Positions 1-8,938 of a stretch of 10,685 nucleotides of DNA are shown in pieces (positions within the stretch are counted from its first letter, which is position 1; each line of letters starts with the position of its first letter). The notes beneath the pieces are model-generated. The model did no database searches and was not told the DNA's origin. It was given only the letters and a program-made list of their open reading frames with translations. Position numbers and translations under genes: made by a program. The DNA comes from Pseudomonas sp. (GTDB lineage Bacteria > Pseudomonadota > Gammaproteobacteria > Pseudomonadales > Pseudomonadaceae). The stretch is from NCBI GenBank assembly GCA_003527165.1, contig DPSI01000222.1:1-10685 (forward strand), read 5' to 3'.

Positions 1-10
1 AGCGCGCCCC

Positions 11-59
11 AGCCTGAAGCCTGAAGCCTGAAGCCTGAAGCCTGAAGCCTGAAGCCTGG
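11..59. repeat. Heptanucleotide tandem repeat (AGCCTGA)n upstream of hemC
   Basis: Six perfect head-to-tail copies of the 7-base unit AGCCTGA run from 11 to 52. A seventh copy (53-59) differs only in its last base. The array ends 78 bases before the hemC ATG. Each unit contains TGA and 7 is not a multiple of 3, so the array closes all three plus-strand frames (stops at 15-17, 22-24 and 29-31). Any upstream gene must therefore end in or before it. Short arrays like this arise by slipped-strand replication and often vary in copy number between strains. Whether this one affects hemC expression is unknown. Confidence 0.95.
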
Positions 60-100
60 TTGCTTGATCCCTGCCAACCCAGCGACGGCGCTGGCCCTGT

Positions 101-106
101 TATCAT
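101..106 (+). promoter_or_regulatory. Possible -10 box for the hem operon
   Basis: TATCAT matches the sigma-70 -10 consensus at five of six positions and lies 31 bases before the hemC ATG, a reasonable leader length. No convincing -35 hexamer sits 16-18 bases upstream; that stretch reads roughly CCCAGC. A TTGATC at 64-69 is too far away to pair with it. This is a weak call based on one box only. Transcription reading through from an upstream gene is an equally good explanation. Confidence 0.25.
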
Positions 107-137
107 TCGCGGCAATTCACTGGTTCTGGATTAGCCC

Positions 138-1076
138 ATGTCTCGCGAAATTCGCATCGCCACCCGCAAGAGTGCCCTGGCCCTGTGGCAGGCCGAATAC
201 GTCAAGACGCGCCTTGAGGCCGCTCATCCCGATGTGACCGTCAGCCTGGTGCCGATGGTCAGTCGTGGTGACAAGCTGCTCGATGCGCCGCTGGCGAAAA
301 TCGGCGGCAAAGGGTTGTTCGTCAAAGAGCTGGAAACCGCGCTGATGGAGCATCAGGCGGATATCGCCGTGCATTCCATGAAGGACGTGCCGATGGAATT
401 CCCCGAGGGGCTTGGCCTGTATTGCATCTGCGAACGCGAGGATCCGCGTGATGCCTTCGTCTCCAATCATTACGAGAGCCTCGACGCGCTGCCGTCCGGA
501 GCGGTCGTCGGCACGTCCAGTCTGCGTCGTCAGGCGCAGCTGCTGGCGCGGCGTCCGGATCTGAAGATCCAGTTCCTGCGCGGCAACGTCAATACCCGTC
601 TGGCCAAGCTCGATGCCGGCGAATACGACGCCATCATCCTCGCCGCGGCGGGCCTCATCCGCCTCGGTTTCGGCGAGCGCATCCGTTCCAGCATCAGCGT
701 CGAGGACAGCCTGCCGGCTGGCGGTCAGGGGGCCGTCGGTATCGAATGTCGGGCCGGTGATACGGAACTGCATCAGCTGCTGCAATGCATGAACGATCCG
801 CAGACGGCGCTGCGTGTCAGCGCCGAACGTGCTTTGAACCGCCATCTGAATGGTGGTTGCCAGGTGCCGATTGCCTGTTACGCGGTGCTCGAAGGCGATC
901 AGCTGTGGCTGCGCGGTCTGGTCGGGCAGCCGGATGGCGCCTTGTTGCTGCGTGCCGAAGACCGTGCGCCTGCCGCCGAGGCGCAGGCTCTTGGGGTGCG
1001 GGTTGCCGAAGCGTTGCTGGCGCAGGGCGCGGCAAAGATCCTTCAGGACGTGTACGGTGAGGCCGGCACGGCGTGA
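138..1076 (+). CDS. hemC: Hydroxymethylbilane synthase (porphobilinogen deaminase)
   Basis: HemC joins four porphobilinogen molecules into the linear tetrapyrrole hydroxymethylbilane in the cytosol, a committed step of heme, siroheme and cobalamin synthesis. The 312-residue product is the usual family length (about 313 in E. coli). The catalytic aspartate is D83 in HSMKDVP (79-85). The cysteine that carries the dipyrromethane cofactor is C241 in LNGGCQVP (237-244). Substrate-binding arginines are visible at R130/R131, R148 (FLRGN) and R154. An in-frame TAG at 132-134 directly before the ATG rules out a longer form. The Shine-Dalgarno match is poor. The stop overlaps the GTG start of hemD by 4 bases, so translation of the two is probably coupled. 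All key residues are present and the call is secure. Confidence 0.98.
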   Translation: MSREIRIATRKSALALWQAEYVKTRLEAAHPDVTVSLVPMVSRGDKLLDAPLAKIGGKGLFVKELETALMEHQADIAVHSMKDVPMEFPEGLGLYCICEREDPRDAFVSNHYESLDALPSGAVVGTSSLRRQAQLLARRPDLKIQFLRGNVNTRLAKLDAGEYDAIILAAAGLIRLGFGERIRSSISVEDSLPAGGQGAVGIECRAGDTELHQLLQCMNDPQTALRVSAERALNRHLNGGCQVPIACYAVLEGDQLWLRGLVGQPDGALLLRAEDRAPAAEAQALGVRVAEALLAQGAAKILQDVYGEAGTA

Positions 1077-1843
1077 GTGGCTGGCGTCTGCTGTTGACGC
1101 GTCCTGCCGAAGAATGCGTCGCCCTGGCTGCGACGTTGTCCGAGGCGGATATTCATAGCGCCAATCTGCCGCTGCTCGTCATTGAGCCGCTGAAGGAGAC
1201 AGCCGAGCAGCGCGCCACGATGCTCGAACTTGATCGCTATTGTGCTGTGGTGGTGGTGAGCAAGCCGGCGGCGAGGCTGGGCCTGGAACTGCTCGATCGT
1301 TACTGGCCGCAGCCGCCGTTCGGTCAAGCGTGGTTCAGCGTCGGAGGCGCTACTGGCGCCATCCTGGAAGGCTATGGCCTGGATGTCAGCTGGCCCGCTT
1401 ATGGCGACGACAGCGAAGCGCTGCTGGCGCTGCCGCGGCTGGCCGAGGCGCTCGAAGTAGTGGATCCCAGGGTGCTGATCCTGCGCGGCGAAGGCGGTCG
1501 CGAGCTTATCTCCGAGACGCTTCGCCGCCGTGGCGCTCACGTCGACAGCCTCGAGCTATACCGGCGCCACCTGCCCGACTATCCGTCAGGGGCGCTGACC
1601 GAAACCCTTCGTTCGGAACGGCTGAATGCCGTGGTGGTCAGCAGTGGGCAGGGTTTACAGTCACTGCATGAGCTGGCTGGATCCGACTGGTCCGAGCTGC
1701 GTGAACTACCCTTGTTCGTACCGAGCGCTCGGGTAGCCGAGATGGCCGCGATTTTGGGCGCCAAGAGAATAGTGGACTGCCGTGGCGCCGGAGCTGCGGC
1801 TTTGCTGGCGGCGCTACGGGAAAATCCCGAGCCCGCCTCCTGA
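1073..1843 (+). CDS. hemD: Uroporphyrinogen-III synthase
   Basis: HemD closes hydroxymethylbilane into uroporphyrinogen III, inverting the D ring. It is soluble and acts directly after HemC. The 256-residue product is close to the E. coli length (246). Sequence conservation in this family is low, but several hallmarks are visible: LLLTRP near the N-terminus (6-11), a strand ending in VVVVSKPAA (59-67), [12 protein letters not shown] (135-146) followed by LELYRR (160-165), VVSSGQGL (188-195) and [10 protein letters not shown] (216-225). These fit the two-lobed HEM4 fold. The start is GTG at 1073, sharing GTGA with the hemC stop, which suggests translational coupling. Position and motifs agree, so the call is firm even though the family diverges quickly. 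Confidence 0.95.
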   Translation: MSGWRLLLTRPAEECVALAATLSEADIHSANLPLLVIEPLKETAEQRATMLELDRYCAVVVVSKPAARLGLELLDRYWPQPPFGQAWFSVGGATGAILEGYGLDVSWPAYGDDSEALLALPRLAEALEVVDPRVLILRGEGGRELISETLRRRGAHVDSLELYRRHLPDYPSGALTETLRSERLNAVVVSSGQGLQSLHELAGSDWSELRELPLFVPSARVAEMAAILGAKRIVDCRGAGAAALLAALRENPEPAS

Positions 1844-1846
1844 TGC

Positions 1847-1852
1847 AAAGGA
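1847..1852 (+). promoter_or_regulatory. Ribosome binding site that fixes the hemX start
   Basis: AAAGGA lies in the 16-base gap between hemD and hemX and ends 7 bases before a GTG at 1860. An in-frame ATG at 1782 lies inside hemD and has no comparable site. The Shine-Dalgarno therefore favours the GTG. A separate ATG at 1843 opens only a six-codon frame. Confidence 0.7.
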
Positions 1853-1859
1853 TGGAAAC

Positions 1860-3065
1860 GTGAGCGAAGTTGATTCCGATAAAGCAGCGCAACAACCCGC
1901 AGGCAAGGATCCTGTCATCCCCGCACAGGACACCCCACCGAAGAAACTGGCAGACCCCACGCCGAATACCGATGGCCGAGGCCGTGGCCTGGCCGGTCTG
2001 GCTTTGCTGGTCGGCTTGGCCGGTTTGGCTGCCGGCGGTTACAGCGTTTGGCAAACCCAGCAGCTGGCGGAACAGGAACGTCAACAGCTCGATGCGGCGC
2101 AGGCCACGCGCGAGCAGGCCCGCCAGTTGGACCAGCGTAGCCAGCAACTGGCCAGTCGCCTCGGGCGGCTGGAGCAGCTACCTTCGGCAGAACAGCTGGA
2201 GGACCGGCGTCGCCTGCTTTCGGAGCTGCAAAGCGACCAGCAGCGACTTTCGGGACGGGTAGAGCAAGTGCTGGGCGCGAGCCGTGAGCAGTGGCGGCTG
2301 GCCGAGGCCGAGCACCTGCTGCGTATGGCGATGTTGCGTCTGTCGGCCATGCAGGACGTGAACAGCGCTGAATCGCTGATCGCCGAAGCCGATTTGATCC
2401 TACGTAAGCAGGACGATCCGGGTGCGTACGGCACTCGGCAGAAACTGCTGGAGGGACTCGAAGCGTTGCGCAGCTTGCCGGAGCTGGACCGGACCGGGCT
2501 GTTCCTGCAACTGGGCGCGTTGCGCGGTCAGGGCAATCAGCTCAGCGGTCTCGCCCCAGAATTCGAGAACGGCCCGAGCCAGTCCGAGACGCAGGGCGAA
2601 AGTCGTTGGCGCCGTTGGTTGAACGAACTGACACGCTACGTACGGATCGACTTCAATGCCGGTACCGACGTCAAGCCGCTGCTGGCTGGCCAGAGCCTGG
2701 CACAGGTGCGGCTGGCCCTTTCGCTGGCCATCGAACAGGCGCAGTGGGCGGTGCTCAATGGCAACGAGGACGTCTATCGGCAGTCGCTGGATCAGGCCGC
2801 CCGGCTGATCGAGGATCACTTCAGCGAAGAGAACGGCCAGAGCCGCGGTTTGCGCGACCGCATCGAACAGCTTGCAAAGCGGCAGGTATCAGTCACCCTG
2901 CCGGATCTGGCGCCCGCGCTGCAGGCCATGCAGGCCTATGTGCAGAAGCGTGAATCTGCCGAGAACAGCGAGCCTGACGGACCAGCCGAGCGCGGTGAGC
3001 CGGCCGACGAGGCCGAACAGCCGGCTGAAGCCGAGCGGGCGGCCGAAGGGGATCTGCGCACATGA
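1860..3065 (+). CDS. hemX: HemX-type membrane protein of the heme operon
   Basis: This is the hemX gene that follows hemD in many gammaproteobacteria. It was long annotated as a uroporphyrinogen-III C-methyltransferase, but it lacks the SAM methyltransferase fold of CysG, so that activity is doubtful. The 401-residue product (E. coli HemX is 393) begins with a hydrophilic Pro/Lys-rich stretch. One membrane segment follows at about 42-64, rich in Gly, Leu and Ala. A Gln/Glu/Arg-rich coiled coil spans about 65-138. The family motif WRLAEAEHLLRMA appears at about 145-157. The last 39 residues are acidic and rich in Glu, Ala and Pro, probably disordered. The predicted topology is cytoplasmic N-terminus, single anchor and periplasmic bulk. 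The GTG start is chosen from the AAAGGA site. The stop overlaps the hemY ATG by 4 bases (ATGA), so the two proteins are probably made together and may work together. Confidence 0.9.
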   Translation: MSEVDSDKAAQQPAGKDPVIPAQDTPPKKLADPTPNTDGRGRGLAGLALLVGLAGLAAGGYSVWQTQQLAEQERQQLDAAQATREQARQLDQRSQQLASRLGRLEQLPSAEQLEDRRRLLSELQSDQQRLSGRVEQVLGASREQWRLAEAEHLLRMAMLRLSAMQDVNSAESLIAEADLILRKQDDPGAYGTRQKLLEGLEALRSLPELDRTGLFLQLGALRGQGNQLSGLAPEFENGPSQSETQGESRWRRWLNELTRYVRIDFNAGTDVKPLLAGQSLAQVRLALSLAIEQAQWAVLNGNEDVYRQSLDQAARLIEDHFSEENGQSRGLRDRIEQLAKRQVSVTLPDLAPALQAMQAYVQKRESAENSEPDGPAERGEPADEAEQPAEAERAAEGDLRT

Positions 3066-4297
3066 AGCGAGTGGCTATCGTTGTTCTCATCCTGCTGGCC
3101 CTTGTCGGCTTTCTCGGCTGGGCCATTTATCAAGACTCCGGCTACGTCCTGATCAGTTACGACCGCTTTCGCTATGAGTCGAGCTTCTGGATTTTTATCG
3201 GCCTGATCGCCTGTCTTTGGCTGCTGTCCATGGCGGTTCACTGGGTGCTCGGGTTGCTTCACGCCTCCGGTACGTTGGTCAACCCCTGGTCACGACGCCA
3301 TCATGCAAGGCGCGTCGCTAAGGCCTCTCGCTCAGGGTTGCGGGAACTGGCCGAAGGCCAGTGGAGCCATGCGCTCGGCCACTTGCGTACGGCCGCCGAA
3401 CACGACCGCCAGCCGCTGGTGCATTACCTCGGCGCCGCCCGCGCCGCGAGCGAGCTGGGCGACTATGAGCAGAGTGACGAGTTGCTGCGCAAGGCCCGCG
3501 AACGCGAACCCGAGGCCGGACTGGCCGTTGGCCTGACCCAGGCCCAGTTGCAGATCGCGCGAGGCCAGTACGGCGAGGCGCGTGAGTCGCTGAATGCGCT
3601 GCGCGATGGTTACCCGCGTCACTCCTACGTGCTGACTCTGCTCCAGCAACTCTACGTGCAGTTGCAAGACTGGCCCGCCCTGTGCCAGCTGCTGCCGGAG
3701 CTGCGCAAACATCGTGTGCTGACGCCTGCTCGGCTGGATGAGCTGGAACTGCTGGCCTGGACCGCCGCGTTGGAGCAGGTCGGGCAGGCACCGGCCACTA
3801 CTCCAGAGGATGCGCTTCAGGCGCTGGATCAGCGCTGGCAAACCGTGCCGGGCAAGCTGCGTAACGAGCCGTTGCTGGTGCGTGCCTATACGGATGGTTT
3901 GAGCCGAATAGGGGCAGACGAGAAAGCCGAGCAAGTGCTGCATGCCGCGCTCAAGCGGCAGTTCGATGATCGTCTGGTCGAGCGTTACGGGCGTGTTCGT
4001 GGACGCGAGCCGTCGCGCCAGCTGGCGCAAGCGGAAGCCTGGCTGAAGGCGCATCCAGAAAATGCCGAATTGCTGCTCGCGCTTGGTCGGCTGAGCCTGC
4101 GCAACGAGCTCTGGGGTAAGGCACGTGACTATCTGGAAGCGAGCCTGCGCCTCGAGCATCGTGCGCAAACCTGTGCCGAGCTGGCGCGCCTGTTGGCTCA
4201 GCTGGGCGACAACGAGCGTAGCAACCGGCTCTTCCAGGAAGGGCTCGGGCTCCTCGATCAATCCAGCGTCAGCCGTTTGCAGGCGATCGGCAGCTAG
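3062..4297 (+). CDS. hemY: HemY-type TPR membrane protein of the heme operon
   Basis: This is the proteobacterial HemY (HemY_N family), unrelated to the Bacillus protoporphyrinogen oxidase of the same name. The 411-residue product (about 398 in E. coli) has two N-terminal membrane helices at about 4-23 and 41-66. The linker between them contains the family-typical YVLISYDRFRYESS. After the helices come a basic stretch (SRRHHARRVAKASR, 77-90) and a long helical region with TPR-like repeats at about 95-180 and 335-400. One example is ELGDYEQSDELLRKA (131-145). It probably acts as a membrane-anchored scaffold, and its exact role in late heme synthesis is not established. It is translationally coupled to hemX and closes the operon. 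Confidence 0.93.
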   Translation: MKRVAIVVLILLALVGFLGWAIYQDSGYVLISYDRFRYESSFWIFIGLIACLWLLSMAVHWVLGLLHASGTLVNPWSRRHHARRVAKASRSGLRELAEGQWSHALGHLRTAAEHDRQPLVHYLGAARAASELGDYEQSDELLRKAREREPEAGLAVGLTQAQLQIARGQYGEARESLNALRDGYPRHSYVLTLLQQLYVQLQDWPALCQLLPELRKHRVLTPARLDELELLAWTAALEQVGQAPATTPEDALQALDQRWQTVPGKLRNEPLLVRAYTDGLSRIGADEKAEQVLHAALKRQFDDRLVERYGRVRGREPSRQLAQAEAWLKAHPENAELLLALGRLSLRNELWGKARDYLEASLRLEHRAQTCAELARLLAQLGDNERSNRLFQEGLGLLDQSSVSRLQAIGS

Positions 4298-4311
4298 CGG
4301 CCGGTGGGGAT

Positions 4312-4339
4312 GCGGCGCGTGGCAACCGTCCCGTGCCGC
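4312..4339 (+). terminator. Weak hairpin in the hemY-dsbB gap
   Basis: GCGGCGCG (4312-4319) and CGTGCCGC (4332-4339) can form an 8-pair stem with one G-U pair and a 12-base loop, 14 bases after the hemY stop. No run of T follows, so it is not a standard intrinsic terminator. It could mark the end of the hem operon or be chance pairing in GC-rich DNA. The rest of the 119-base gap shows no clear promoter. Confidence 0.22.
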
Positions 4340-4416
4340 TCGCCGATCTGCGTATGGCTTGCAGCTCGCCGCGTGCAGCACTACCGTAGCGAACTTTTCC
4401 TGTCTGCGGAGTCATC

Positions 4417-4908
4417 ATGAACTTGGCCAGCCCACGTTCGCTGTTTTTTCTGGCCTTCATCGGCTGCGCGCTGATGATGATCGCTGCGCTGTATCTCGAG
4501 CATGTGGTTGGGCTCGCGCCATGCCCTCTATGCATCGTTCAGCGCATCGCCGTGATCGGCTTCGGCCTGGTCTGCCTGATCGCCGCGCTTCACGGGCCGC
4601 GCAAGACCGGTCGCCGTGTTTATTCGGTCCTGGCGCTACTGTTCGCGGTTGCAGGCGGTGCTACGGCCATTCGCCAGATCTGGCTGCAGAACATGCCTGC
4701 CGACCAGCTGCCGAGCTGCTTGCCCAGCCTTGAGTACATGATGAATGCGCTGCCGTTCCAGGAGATCGCCCGGCTGGTACTCCACGGCACCGCCGAATGC
4801 GCCGAGGTCAGCTGGACGCTACTGGGCATGAGCATCCCCGAATGGACCCTGCTGGCGTTTATCGGCATGGTGTTGTTCGGCCTCTGGCAGCTACTGCGGC
4901 GAGATTGA
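4417..4908 (+). CDS. dsbB: DsbB-type disulfide bond formation protein (DsbH position)
   Basis: DsbB proteins reoxidise the periplasmic thiol oxidase DsbA and pass the electrons to membrane quinone. The 163-residue product has four membrane helices (about 9-28, 42-60, 66-84 and 143-161). The periplasmic CPLC pair is C36/C39, and the second pair is C101 and C128. R43 just after CPLC matches the conserved arginine near the quinone site. All four catalytic cysteines are present, so it should be active. The ATG is preceded by CGGAG with a 5-base spacer. In P. aeruginosa the gene in this position, between hemY and algQ, is called dsbH, a second DsbB. That name may suit this one better, but the window cannot show whether another dsbB exists elsewhere. 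Confidence 0.95.
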   Translation: MNLASPRSLFFLAFIGCALMMIAALYLEHVVGLAPCPLCIVQRIAVIGFGLVCLIAALHGPRKTGRRVYSVLALLFAVAGGATAIRQIWLQNMPADQLPSCLPSLEYMMNALPFQEIARLVLHGTAECAEVSWTLLGMSIPEWTLLAFIGMVLFGLWQLLRRD

Positions 4909-5158
4909 GGCTTTTTGTCACGGCGAGCGAATGATCGCTGCGCTTGGCGGTCAATGATCCAGAGCGAAGCGATGGGCATGGGATTGCTCGGAGTAATTTT
5001 CATCCGTGCTGCTTGATGCTTCGATCGCCGCAGCTTAGTCTGCTCTGGCGGCGCCGGTTTTCGCACCATTGCTGCCACTCACCCAAGGCCGATATCCCAA
5101 GACAATAACCGTCTCGGAAGGCGCAACAGGCATCATCGATTAGGGAAGTGAGGTCATC
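4909..5158. promoter_or_regulatory. 250-base gap before rsd/algQ, presumed regulatory
   Basis: I see no credible gene here. A hairpin at 5026-5050 pairs CGCCGCAG with CTGC and GGCG across a 3-base bulge (8 pairs, 6-base loop). Four T follow 7 bases later at 5058-5061, so it could be a weak terminator for dsbB. Promoter-like boxes are poor: TTGATG (5013-5018) with TAGTCT (5036-5041) at 17-base spacing, and TTGCTG (5069-5074) with TATCCC (5093-5098) at 18. The first pair overlaps the hairpin, so the two readings conflict. The gap's length and rsd's role as a separately controlled regulator suggest a promoter is present, but I cannot place it with confidence. Confidence 0.35.
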
Positions 5159-5623
5159 ATGCTCGAGAGCTGTCGGAACGCCCAGGAACGCTGGGGAGGT
5201 GTGCACCTGCTGATCGACCGCTGGCTGCAAGAACGCCACGCATTGATCAATGCATTCGATGGGCTGCACGTCGGCGAGGCCGTCGCGAGCCGCCCCGCCC
5301 TACAGAAATTCTGCGAAATTCTGCTCGACTACGTGTCGGCCGGGCATTTCGAGGTTTACGAGCAGCTGCTCAATGAAGCCGAGGCGTTTGGCGATAAACG
5401 CGGCCTCGAACTTGCCCGTCAGATCTACCCGCGAATCGAAGCCATTACCGAAGTGGCGGTAGCCTTCAATGACCGCTGCGATAATGGCGATTGTCTGAAC
5501 AGTCCGGGCCTTCCAGATGAATTGAAGCGTCTGGGCCAGCTGTTGCATGAGCGCTTCGAACTGGAAGATTGCCTGATCGAAGTCCTGCACACCGCGCACA
5601 AGCAGACCGCCGCTACTGCCTGA
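5159..5623 (+). CDS. algQ: Regulator of sigma 70 / anti-sigma factor AlgQ
   Basis: Rsd/AlgQ binds the sigma-70 subunit of RNA polymerase in the cytoplasm and shifts transcription toward alternative sigma factors. In P. aeruginosa, AlgQ (AlgR2) influences alginate, siderophore and virulence gene expression. The 154-residue all-helical product matches the family length (about 158-160). The N-terminus reads [20 protein letters not shown] (11-30), and the family core is [20 protein letters not shown] (51-70). D57 in that core corresponds to the aspartate implicated in sigma contact in E. coli Rsd. A second conserved helix is [16 protein letters not shown] (129-144). GAGG lies 5 bases before the ATG and supports the start. 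It stands alone, with sizeable gaps on both sides. Confidence 0.96.
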   Translation: MLESCRNAQERWGGVHLLIDRWLQERHALINAFDGLHVGEAVASRPALQKFCEILLDYVSAGHFEVYEQLLNEAEAFGDKRGLELARQIYPRIEAITEVAVAFNDRCDNGDCLNSPGLPDELKRLGQLLHERFELEDCLIEVLHTAHKQTAATA

Positions 5624-5634
5624 CCCCGCTCAGA

Positions 5635-5655
5635 CGTGGGGTCCTGTGCCCCATG
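5635..5655 (+). terminator. Hairpin just after algQ
   Basis: CGTGGGG (5635-5641) pairs with CCCCATG (5649-5655), with one G-U pair and a 7-base loop, starting 12 bases after the algQ stop. No T-tract follows, so this is at best a weak or factor-assisted terminator, or an RNA-stabilising 3' structure. Confidence 0.35.
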
Positions 5656-5660
5656 CTGCC

Positions 5661-5689
5661 TTGTGGCGGTTATGGTGGAGCTCTGTAGA
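5661..5689 (+). promoter_or_regulatory. Weak candidate promoter for algP
   Basis: TTGTGG (5661-5666) and TGTAGA (5684-5689) are separated by 17 bases and lie 44 bases before the algP ATG. They match the sigma-70 consensus only partly, about three of six positions each. The site follows the hairpin after algQ, which would fit separate transcription of algP, but sequence support is thin. Confidence 0.22.
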
Positions 5690-5732
5690 TCGTCCGGTAA
5701 TGGCTGCACCCATCCCGTAAGGAGGCGCCTTC

Positions 5733-6506
5733 ATGCCCGCAAAGAAAAGCTCGGTCACTACTCCGCTGCATCTGCTGCAGCAGCTGTCGCACAGCCTGGT
5801 GGCGCATCTGCAGAAAGCGTGTAGCGAGGCGCAGAAGGATGCGGAAATTCTGCTGGCCAAGCTCGAAAAGCAGCGCGGCAAGACGCAAGAAAAAATCGTC
5901 AAGGCGCGCGCCAAGCTCGATGACGCCGGCAACGCTGGCAAGTCGAAGGCGCAAGCCAAGGCTCGCGCCAGACTGGCAGAGCTGGATGACATGCTCGCCG
6001 TGCTGCAAGCGCGACAGAGTGAGACGCTGAATTACCTGTCTGAACTGAAGCATGATGCGGAGCAAAGCCTGCAGTTAGCCCAAGCCATTACCCAGGTCGA
6101 AAAGGACGCCGCTCAGGCACTGGCGTCACGCGATAAGCCCGCCGGCTCTCACGCCGCGTCCCGAAACAAAACTTCCGGTGCAACCAAGCCCGCCGCCGAA
6201 GTCACGGCGGCAAGTACCAAGCTGGCGTCAGGCAAGGCTCCTACCGGTGCTGCGCGCCCAACGTCCAGTCGCACCAGGCCGGCCGCCGCGAAGAGCAGCG
6301 CCACGACAAAAGCGGCCGAGCCCAAGGCGTCCGCTGCTAAAGCTCCGAGCGGTCCGCGCCGTCCCGCCGGCACACCCGACGCGCCAGGTCCCGCAAAGCC
6401 CGCTTCGGCAGTGGCCAAACCTGCTGCGGCGAAAAAACCGGCAGCTCGCAAGCCGGCTGCAGCCAAGCGCGATGCCGCTGCTCAGTCCTCTCCGGTCGCG
6501 AGCTGA
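5733..6506 (+). CDS. algP: AlgP (AlgR3), histone-H1-like regulatory protein
   Basis: AlgP is a basic DNA-associated protein described in P. aeruginosa as a regulator of alginate synthesis, with a histone-H1-like tail. The 257-residue product has two parts. Residues 1 to about 130 form a helical, probably coiled-coil region rich in Gln, Lys, Glu and Ala. Residues about 131-257 are low-complexity Ala/Lys/Pro/Ser, with KPAA-type tetrads at 152-155, 222-225 (KPAS), 229-232, 235-238 and 240-243, and RPAA at 182-185. P. aeruginosa AlgP is about 350 residues with dozens of such repeats, so this tail is short and only locally repetitive. A full Shine-Dalgarno, TAAGGAGG (5718-5725), lies 7 bases before the ATG. 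The last 25 bases overlap the convergent gene on the other strand. The family call rests on the tail type and on position after algQ. Confidence 0.9.
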   Translation: MPAKKSSVTTPLHLLQQLSHSLVAHLQKACSEAQKDAEILLAKLEKQRGKTQEKIVKARAKLDDAGNAGKSKAQAKARARLAELDDMLAVLQARQSETLNYLSELKHDAEQSLQLAQAITQVEKDAAQALASRDKPAGSHAASRNKTSGATKPAAEVTAASTKLASGKAPTGAARPTSSRTRPAAAKSSATTKAAEPKASAAKAPSGPRRPAGTPDAPGPAKPASAVAKPAAAKKPAARKPAAAKRDAAAQSSPVAS

Positions 6507-6961
6507 GCCGCTGCCGCACGTCGCAGCGTCTCCACCGATAGGCACGTCTCCCCGTTAAGATCGGCGCACAGACAATCCAGCCAGTCGGCTGTCCCGCTGC
6601 CAGTCGGCCAGTGCCGGGCAGCTGCCTGCAAACGCTGAAGCTGGACATGCTCGGCATCCAGCTCCAGCTTCTTCACTTGCATGCGAAGATCGGCCAGGTC
6701 ACTGTCCACAGCAGCCTGCTGGCGCCAGGTCTGGCGCAGGTTGCGTAGCGGGGCGACCACCTGGGTTCGCCAGTCATCGCTGACGGTCTTCAGCTGCTTG
6801 AGCCGCGAGCGATCACAGCCGGTGCCGCGGCGCTCCAGCCAGGCACCGGCCAATAACAGACAGACATCCGCGCCGGCAGCTTGCAGTTCGAGGCAGCTCG
6901 CTTCCACGCCAGGCTGCGCATAGCAGGCGAGGGCAAAGGTCCAGAGGTCGTCACGCTTCAT
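6482..6961 (-). CDS. TIGR02444-family protein of unknown function
   Basis: The 159-residue product matches the TIGR02444 family (DUF2390-like), small proteins common beside algP in Pseudomonas. The N-terminus is the recognisable part: DLWTFALACYAQPGVE (5-20), then CLELQAAGADVCLLLAGAWL (23-42). The rest is mostly helical and Leu/Gln/Arg-rich, with WRTQVVAPLRNLRQ at about 64-77. There are seven cysteines (13, 23, 34, 49, 130, 132, 140), including a CLC pair, but no known metal-site pattern. I see no signal peptide or membrane segment, so it is probably cytosolic. It runs against algP and overlaps that gene's 3' end by 25 bases. It is divergent from yheS across 66 bases. No good Shine-Dalgarno precedes the ATG. 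No function is assigned. Confidence 0.88.
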   Translation of the reverse strand: MKRDDLWTFALACYAQPGVEASCLELQAAGADVCLLLAGAWLERRGTGCDRSRLKQLKTVSDDWRTQVVAPLRNLRQTWRQQAAVDSDLADLRMQVKKLELDAEHVQLQRLQAAARHWPTGSGTADWLDCLCADLNGETCLSVETLRRAAAAQLATGED

Positions 6962-6985
6962 AGGTATCGGTTTTTTTCGTAAGCA

Positions 6986-7003
6986 GCCGGATGGATTTCC
7001 GGC
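6986..7003. repeat. Inverted repeat GCCGGA-N6-TCCGGC in the divergent region
   Basis: Two perfect 6-base arms (6986-6991 and 6998-7003) flank a 6-base centre in the 66-base gap between the minus-strand TIGR02444 gene and yheS. The element ends 7 bases before the best -10-like box for yheS (7011-7016), where a regulator could overlap the -35 region. It could be an operator or chance symmetry. No known binding motif is recognised. Confidence 0.5.
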
Positions 7004-7010
7004 GACCTGA

Positions 7011-7016
7011 TAAACT
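7011..7016 (+). promoter_or_regulatory. Possible -10 box for the yheS operon
   Basis: TAAACT, within TGATAAACT, resembles a sigma-70 -10 box at four of six positions and carries an extended-like TG upstream. No good -35 is present. If used, transcription would start about 5 bases before the yheS ATG, giving a nearly leaderless mRNA. That agrees with the lack of any Shine-Dalgarno in front of that ATG. Confidence 0.3.
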
Positions 7017-7027
7017 CCGCCGCCATT

Positions 7028-8934
<1,907 letters not shown>

Positions 8935-8938
<4 letters not shown>

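Noticed and set aside
11..59. CRISPR-like repeat
   Set aside because: The units are 7 bases long and adjoin directly with no spacers, so this is a simple tandem repeat.
117..845. 242-codon open frame on the minus strand opposite hemC
   Set aside because: It is a mirror frame of hemC, which has all its catalytic residues.
1782..1859. Longer hemX starting at ATG 1782 inside hemD
   Set aside because: The extension would read hemD sequence in a second frame, with no Shine-Dalgarno. The GTG at 1860 has AAAGGA 7 bases before it and gives the usual family length.
3332..4381. 349-codon open frame on the minus strand opposite hemY
   Set aside because: It mirrors hemY in the opposite strand, as is common in GC-rich genes. 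It has no recognisable domain and no start context, while hemY itself is a clear family member.
5000..5269. 89-codon minus-strand frame across the dsbB-algQ gap
   Set aside because: About 40 percent of it is opposite algQ. It has no recognisable motif and no ribosome binding site that I can see.
6149..6466. Ala/Gly-rich minus-strand frame opposite the algP tail, resembling a membrane segment
   Set aside because: The hydrophobic look comes from reading Lys/Ala/Pro codons in reverse complement. It is a compositional shadow of the AlgP tail.
6971..6977. Run of seven T as an intrinsic terminator
   Set aside because: No GC-rich hairpin lies directly upstream on the plus strand, and on the minus strand the run reads as A. 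It sits in the 5' region of the minus-strand gene.
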